From: Archangium sp.
GTDB taxonomy: Bacteria > Myxococcota > Myxococcia > Myxococcales > Myxococcaceae
Reading direction: 5' to 3'
Assembly (NCBI GenBank): GCA_030681645.1
Contig: JAUXRX010000007.1
Coordinates: 124,001 to 188,000, forward strand
Length of the DNA stretch: 64,000 nucleotides
This document shows positions 60,255 to 64,000 of this stretch, piece after piece. A program made the position numbers and the translations under genes. The notes under the pieces were generated by a model. The model saw nothing but the letters and a program-made list of their open reading frames with translations, made no database searches and was not told the DNA's origin. How positions within the stretch are numbered: the stretch's first letter is position 1; each line of letters begins with the position of its first letter.

Positions 60255-61505
60255 GTGCTTCACGTCCTCTCGCTTCTCGTCGCCACCACCGCTGCGCAGT
60301 CACTCCCGCCGTGGATGACGGGAGAGAGCCAGCCGGCCGACCTTGCCGTCACCCTCGTCACCTTCAGCCCCGGTGACACGCTCACCGAGTGGTGGGGGCA
60401 CACCGCCCTGGTCGTCGAGGACAAGCGCCTGCGGCACGCGCGCCTCTACAACTTCGGCATGTTCGGCCCGAAGGAAGGCGACACCACCGGCTTCGTGAAG
60501 GACTTCGCGAAGGGCCGGTTGATCTTCTGGGTGGCCGACGACGGTGTGCTGCCCACGTACGGCTTCTACAAGCAGTACTTGAACCGCGACGTGCGGCTGC
60601 AGGAGCTCGACCTCACGCCCGAGGAAGCGATGCACGTGGCGAAGTCGCTGGGCACCAACGTGCTGCCCGAGAACCGCATGTACCGGTACCACCACTACAA
60701 CGACAACTGCTCCACCCGGCCGCGCGACATCATCGACGCGGCGATCGGAGGCCAGCTCAAGGCCGCCACCGCGGGCCCCTCACGCACGACGCTGCGTCAG
60801 CACACGCTGCGCTACTCGATGGTGAACCCGCCGATGTCGCTGGTGCTCGACTACCTGCAGGCCGACTCCCTCGACAAGCCGATCACCGGGCACAAGGACG
60901 CGTACCTGCCCGACGAGTTGGAGATGCAGGTACAGGCGCTGCAGGTGAAGCGCGCTGACGGCTCGGTGCGCCCGCTGGTGGGCAAGCAGTGGAACTGGTT
61001 CCAGAGCAACCGGCAGCGCCCACCCGCGGTCGCGCCGAACTGGATTCCGTACGAGCTGGTGGTGGGGTTGCTGCTGGCCGGGCTCGCGTTCGCGCTCGGT
61101 CACTGGGGCCGCGACGGCAAGAAGCTGCCGCGCGTGCTGCTCGGGCTCTACACCACGGTGATCGGCCTGAGCCTGGGCATTCTCGGCACGGCGCTCGGCT
61201 TCCTGATGGGCTTCACCGACCACGACGTCACGTACTGGAACGAGAACATCTTCCAGGCGAACCCGGTGACCCTGGCGCTCCTGCCCCTGGGGGTGATGCT
61301 GATGTGGGGGGCAAAGAAGGCTGCGAAGTGGAACCGCGCGGTGTGGACGGTGCTCGCCGCGGGCTCGCTCTTCGGGGTGGTGATCAAAGTGCTGCCGATG
61401 GCCGATCAAGCCAACGGCAACATCCTCGCGATCCTGGTGCCACTCAACGTGGGCTTCGCCGCGCTGTGGTGGCTCGACGCGAAGCACAAGACGAAGGCGC
61501 CCTGA
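60255..61505 (+). CDS. DUF4105 (Lnb-like) membrane protein
   Basis: From GTG 60255 the 416-residue protein has a signal peptide and a periplasmic DUF4105 domain with the conserved EWWGHTALVV (H49) and YNDNCSTRPRD (C152) motifs, followed by about four to five membrane segments after residue 265. DUF4105 is the periplasmic domain of Lnb, reported to act as a lipoprotein N-acyltransferase in Bacteroides. Whether this protein does the same is inference; the C-terminal membrane part resembles the long form of the family. Confidence 0.78.
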   Translation: MLHVLSLLVATTAAQSLPPWMTGESQPADLAVTLVTFSPGDTLTEWWGHTALVVEDKRLRHARLYNFGMFGPKEGDTTGFVKDFAKGRLIFWVADDGVLPTYGFYKQYLNRDVRLQELDLTPEEAMHVAKSLGTNVLPENRMYRYHHYNDNCSTRPRDIIDAAIGGQLKAATAGPSRTTLRQHTLRYSMVNPPMSLVLDYLQADSLDKPITGHKDAYLPDELEMQVQALQVKRADGSVRPLVGKQWNWFQSNRQRPPAVAPNWIPYELVVGLLLAGLAFALGHWGRDGKKLPRVLLGLYTTVIGLSLGILGTALGFLMGFTDHDVTYWNENIFQANPVTLALLPLGVMLMWGAKKAAKWNRAVWTVLAAGSLFGVVIKVLPMADQANGNILAILVPLNVGFAALWWLDAKHKTKAP

Positions 61506-61518
61506 TTCGCGCGGCGGT

Positions 61519-62634
61519 TCAACTCCGATTCGCCTGCAGTCGAGCGGCCCGACGTCTGAGGTTGCGGCTTTCGAAAACCAGGACTGCGCCGACGGCGATT
61601 CCTGCCAGCAACAAGCCCATGCCCAGCAGCGCGCTGGAGCCGCGGCTCTCCAGATACTCCCGCGCTACGAAGACCTCGCCGATCGCGCAACCGAGCATCG
61701 TCGAGAGACCAAAACCAAGCAGCAGGTGACTGAAGAAGCGAAGCACCGGAACGGCCTGCTGGTGCCCGAGCCGGCCCTCATTCATGTCGATGTGGATCTT
61801 CTGGCTGAGCGCATCTCGGGGCCGGAGTCGGTCCGCGAGCGCGCCGACCGAAATGCCGAAGAGCATCAGCGCGAGCGCCGCACCCATTCGCGGCCAGTCG
61901 ATCTGAGGCTTGCTCCCGAACGACGCCGCTGTCCACGCCAGCCAGGTCGCCCCGAGCAGGGGGACGATCTGCAGCGGGAACGCCATCGACCTGCGACGCT
62001 TCGCCACCTCGAGCCCCCAGAGATTGGTGGCAGCCAACGTGTAGCCAGGGGCCAACTCGAGCGCCGCTTTGAAAGCCCCGTACGCCTCGTCGCTCTTCTT
62101 CTGTTGCAGCGCCGCAGCTCCCAGGTTGTTTTGCACCTCGGCCTGCTCGGGGTCGAGTTTGAGGCTCTGCCTCAGGCGCTGCTCGGCCAGGGGCGCGTCG
62201 GAGTCGATCAACAGGCGGCCCAGGTGTGCGAGGAACCGGGGCTGCTGAGGATCGAGGATGACCGAACGATGCGCGGTCGCGAGCGCGCTTTCGGTGTAGC
62301 CCAGGCGTGAGGCGATCTTCGAAGCGACGAACATGCACTCGGCATCATCGGTGCCGGCTGCCTCGATGAGCTGGACAGCCGACGCAAGCGAGGCTTCTGC
62401 AGCCTCGGACTGCCCCAACTCGGCCTGGACCTGCGCGCGGCTGAAGAACAGTTGGGGCGAGGGGCTTCGCGCGAGCGCCGCCTCGCAGACTCCGAGCGCT
62501 TCATCCAGGCGCCCCTGGCGTTGAAGCGCTTCGGCCAGATCCACCGAAGCACCCTCGTCCTCTGGGACTTCGGCGAGCCGTGCCGATGAGGTTCGCTCCG
62601 CCTCCACCCAATTCCGCCGCCCGAGCCAGTTCAT
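61519..62634 (-). CDS. TPR-containing membrane protein
   Basis: From ATG 62634 (GAGGG upstream) the protein has 371 residues: about five TPR-like units in the first 200 residues (LAEALQRQGRLDEALGVCEA, AALQQKKSDEAYGAFKAALE), then four membrane segments from about residue 220 to 355. No catalytic motif is seen. A scaffold or assembly role is likely for the family; function unknown. It is convergent with the DUF4105 gene, 13 bases away. Confidence 0.7.
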   Translation of the reverse strand: MNWLGRRNWVEAERTSSARLAEVPEDEGASVDLAEALQRQGRLDEALGVCEAALARSPSPQLFFSRAQVQAELGQSEAAEASLASAVQLIEAAGTDDAECMFVASKIASRLGYTESALATAHRSVILDPQQPRFLAHLGRLLIDSDAPLAEQRLRQSLKLDPEQAEVQNNLGAAALQQKKSDEAYGAFKAALELAPGYTLAATNLWGLEVAKRRRSMAFPLQIVPLLGATWLAWTAASFGSKPQIDWPRMGAALALMLFGISVGALADRLRPRDALSQKIHIDMNEGRLGHQQAVPVLRFFSHLLLGFGLSTMLGCAIGEVFVAREYLESRGSSALLGMGLLLAGIAVGAVLVFESRNLRRRAARLQANRS

Positions 62635-62657
62635 TGCTTTGCCCTCAATACGACGAA

Positions 62658-62683
62658 GCCCCACTCGAGTTCACGAGCGGGGC
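62658..62683 (-). terminator. putative terminator after superoxide dismutase
   Basis: GCCCCACTCG (62658-62667) pairs with CGAGCGGGGC (62674-62683) with one mismatch and a six-base loop. On the minus strand it is followed by TTCGTCGTATT. It lies 24 bases past the stop of the superoxide dismutase gene. Confidence 0.6.
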
Positions 62684-62706
62684 CCCGAGCATGACCTCGA
62701 CTTCGG

Positions 62707-63285
62707 CTACTTGAAGTTCGCGGCGGCGAAGTCCCAGTTCACGAGCTTCTCGAGGAACGTCTCGACGTACTTCGCGCGGAGGTTGCGGTAGTCGATGTAG
62801 TAGGCGTGCTCCCAGACGTCGCAGGTGATGAGCGCCTTCTGGCCCTTGGTGATCGGCGTCTCGGCGTTGCCGGTGGTGACGATCTTGAGCTTGTCGGCGT
62901 CCTTCACCAGCCAGCCCCAGCCCGAGCCGAACTGGCCGATGCAGGCGGTGGAGAACTGGCTCTTGAAGTCGGCGAAGCTGCCGAAGTCCTTCTTGATCGC
63001 GTCAGCCAGCGCGCCGGTGGGCTCGTTGCCGCCCGAGGGCTTCATCGAGTTCCAGTAGAAGGTGTGGTTCCACACCTGGGCCGCGTTGTTGAACACGCCG
63101 CCAGACGAGGTCTTCACGATCTCCTCGAGGCTCTTCTCGGCCTCGGGCTTTCCTTCCAGCAGCTTCTTGAGGTTGGTCATGTACGCCTGGTGGTGCTTCT
63201 CGTAGTGAAACGAGAACGTCTCCTCGGACAGGTGAGGGGCCAGGGCGGTCTTCGCGTAGGGGAGGGGATCCAGCTCGAACTTCAT
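62707..63285 (-). CDS. sodB: superoxide dismutase, iron type
   Basis: The 192-residue enzyme disproportionates superoxide in the cytosol. Metal ligands are H27, H74, D156 and H160 (DVWEHAYYIDYRN), and the segment NAAQVWNHTFYW with Gln at residue 70 is typical of Fe-type enzymes, as is the short length. ATG 63285 has AAGGAG seven bases upstream. It is divergent from prfB and followed by a hairpin terminator. No signal peptide is present. Confidence 0.95.
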   Translation of the reverse strand: MKFELDPLPYAKTALAPHLSEETFSFHYEKHHQAYMTNLKKLLEGKPEAEKSLEEIVKTSSGGVFNNAAQVWNHTFYWNSMKPSGGNEPTGALADAIKKDFGSFADFKSQFSTACIGQFGSGWGWLVKDADKLKIVTTGNAETPITKGQKALITCDVWEHAYYIDYRNLRAKYVETFLEKLVNWDFAAANFK

Positions 63286-63404
63286 GGGTGACTCCTTCGT
63301 TCGGGGTGGGACTTGAGGAGGGGTGAGTTAATGGCCCCGCGCCCGGTTGTCAGCAGGGGATTGCTGCTTGCGTCACCCGAACCGAACATCGTACGGGTAC
63401 CCCC

Positions 63405-64000
63405 ATGGCGAACGACATCCTCACCGAGCAGCTGACCTCTCTCCAGGCGAGGCTCACCAGCCTCCGGGGGTCTCTTTGACGTCGACCGCAAGAAGAGCCG
63501 CATCGCGCTGATCGAACGCGACTCGACCCTGCCTGACTTCTGGAACGACAACGTCAAGGCGCAGGGCATGTTGAAGGAGAAGACGACGCTCGAGAAGCAC
63601 CTCGCCGCCTACGAGGGCTGCCAGCGCCGCTTCGATGATGCGAAGACGTTGCTCGAGCTGGGCGAAGAGATGGGCGATGAGGCGAGCAAGCAGGAAGGCC
63701 TCGCGCTGCTCCCCGGCGTCGAAGATCAGCTCAAGGTGCTCGAGCTGCAGAAGATGCTCTCGGGGCCCAACGACCACCTCAACTGCTACGTCGACATCAA
63801 CGCGGGCGCCGGCGGCACCGAGTCGATGGACTGGGCGTCGATGCTGTTCCGCATGTACACGCGCTACTGCGAGCGCCGCGGCTGGACGGTCGAGCTCAGC
63901 GACTACAACGCGGGCGAAGAGGCCGGCATCAAGAACGCCTCGCTGCGCATCGTCGGTGACAACGCCTACGGCTACATGAAGGCCGAGATGGGCGTGCACC
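63405..64000 (+). CDS. prfB: peptide chain release factor 2 (RF2), 5' part with programmed frameshift
   Basis: RF2 ends translation at UGA and UAA. The first frame starts at ATG 63405 and meets an in-frame TGA as codon 25 (63477-63479). A +1 shift at CTT-TGA-C joins it to the downstream frame (GAC at 63478 onward), giving the RF2 sequence DVDRKKSRIALIERDSTLPD, then FWNDNVKAQGMLKEK and AGAGGTESMDWASMLFRMY. The gene is cut off at the window end before the GGQ motif. The reading frame downstream has no ATG needed. The downstream fragment alone would be mis-annotated as a gene without a proper start. Confidence 0.93.
63466..63480 (+). promoter_or_regulatory. prfB programmed +1 frameshift signal
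   Basis: GGGGG (63466-63470) acts as the internal Shine-Dalgarno-like stimulator, three bases before the slippery CTT TGA C (63474-63480). The layout equals the classic prfB autoregulatory signal; RF2 level decides between stop at TGA and shift. Confidence 0.93.

Overview
The window is GC-rich bacterial DNA with G or C at most third codon positions. Genes are tightly packed and often overlap by four bases (ATGA or GTGA). Gene content points to a myxobacterium (Myxococcota, probably near the Cystobacterineae). The signs are a STAS-protein gene inside the division cluster, three PilZ-domain proteins, a non-flagellar type III secretion system (T3SS) with no secretin in the window, and Cys-rich and Asp/Gly-rich lipoprotein-type genes. 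The taxonomic placement is inference; no rRNA or tRNA gene was seen.

Layout. (1) 1-950: a PilZ protein and a small zinc-ribbon protein, divergent from the next block. (2) 1.0-19.4 kb: a complete division and cell wall (dcw) cluster, mraZ-STAS-rsmH-ftsL-ftsI-murE-murF-mraY-murD-ftsW-murG-murC-murB-ftsQ-ftsA-ftsZ. It starts at a recognisable promoter with MraZ boxes and ends in a strong hairpin terminator. Copies of a GC-rich palindromic repeat sit between murD/ftsW, murG/murC, murC/murB and ftsA/ftsZ, and in three cases the repeat itself provides the ribosome-binding site of the next gene. (3) 19.5-29.3 kb: envelope lipoproteins and membrane proteins, a DUF4159 protein with a von Willebrand A (vWA) membrane protein, a DNA methyltransferase beside a long perfect inverted repeat, an acylphosphatase and a DUF3052 protein. 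(4) 29.6-34.3 kb: RNase E/G with a large disordered insert, PilZ, YihY-type membrane protein, an HU/IHF protein and a small lipoprotein.

(5) 34.3-44.3 kb, minus strand: T3SS genes in the order SctF-like, SctI, SctJ, unknown, SctQ, FliO-like, SctR, SctS, SctT, SctU, SctV. The order and the FliO-like gene recall a flagellar operon, yet the short lipoprotein SctJ marks the system as non-flagellar. No ATPase, stator, SctD or secretin lies here. A protein of unknown function and a patatin-like phospholipase follow and may be cargo. (6) 47-58.8 kb: OsmC, PilZ, a response regulator, then a long minus-strand operon joining Bat (aerotolerance-type vWA/TPR) genes to a LolD/MacB-type ABC exporter. (7) 58.9-64 kb: a ribbon-helix-helix protein, a nucleotidyltransferase with a small partner, a DUF4105 (Lnb-like) membrane protein, a TPR membrane protein, iron superoxide dismutase, and the start of prfB with its programmed +1 frameshift, cut by the window end.

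Many long antisense frames are GC-driven shadows and are left out. Start codons were chosen from overlaps, Shine-Dalgarno matches and codon use; family assignments come from recognised motifs, not from database searches.
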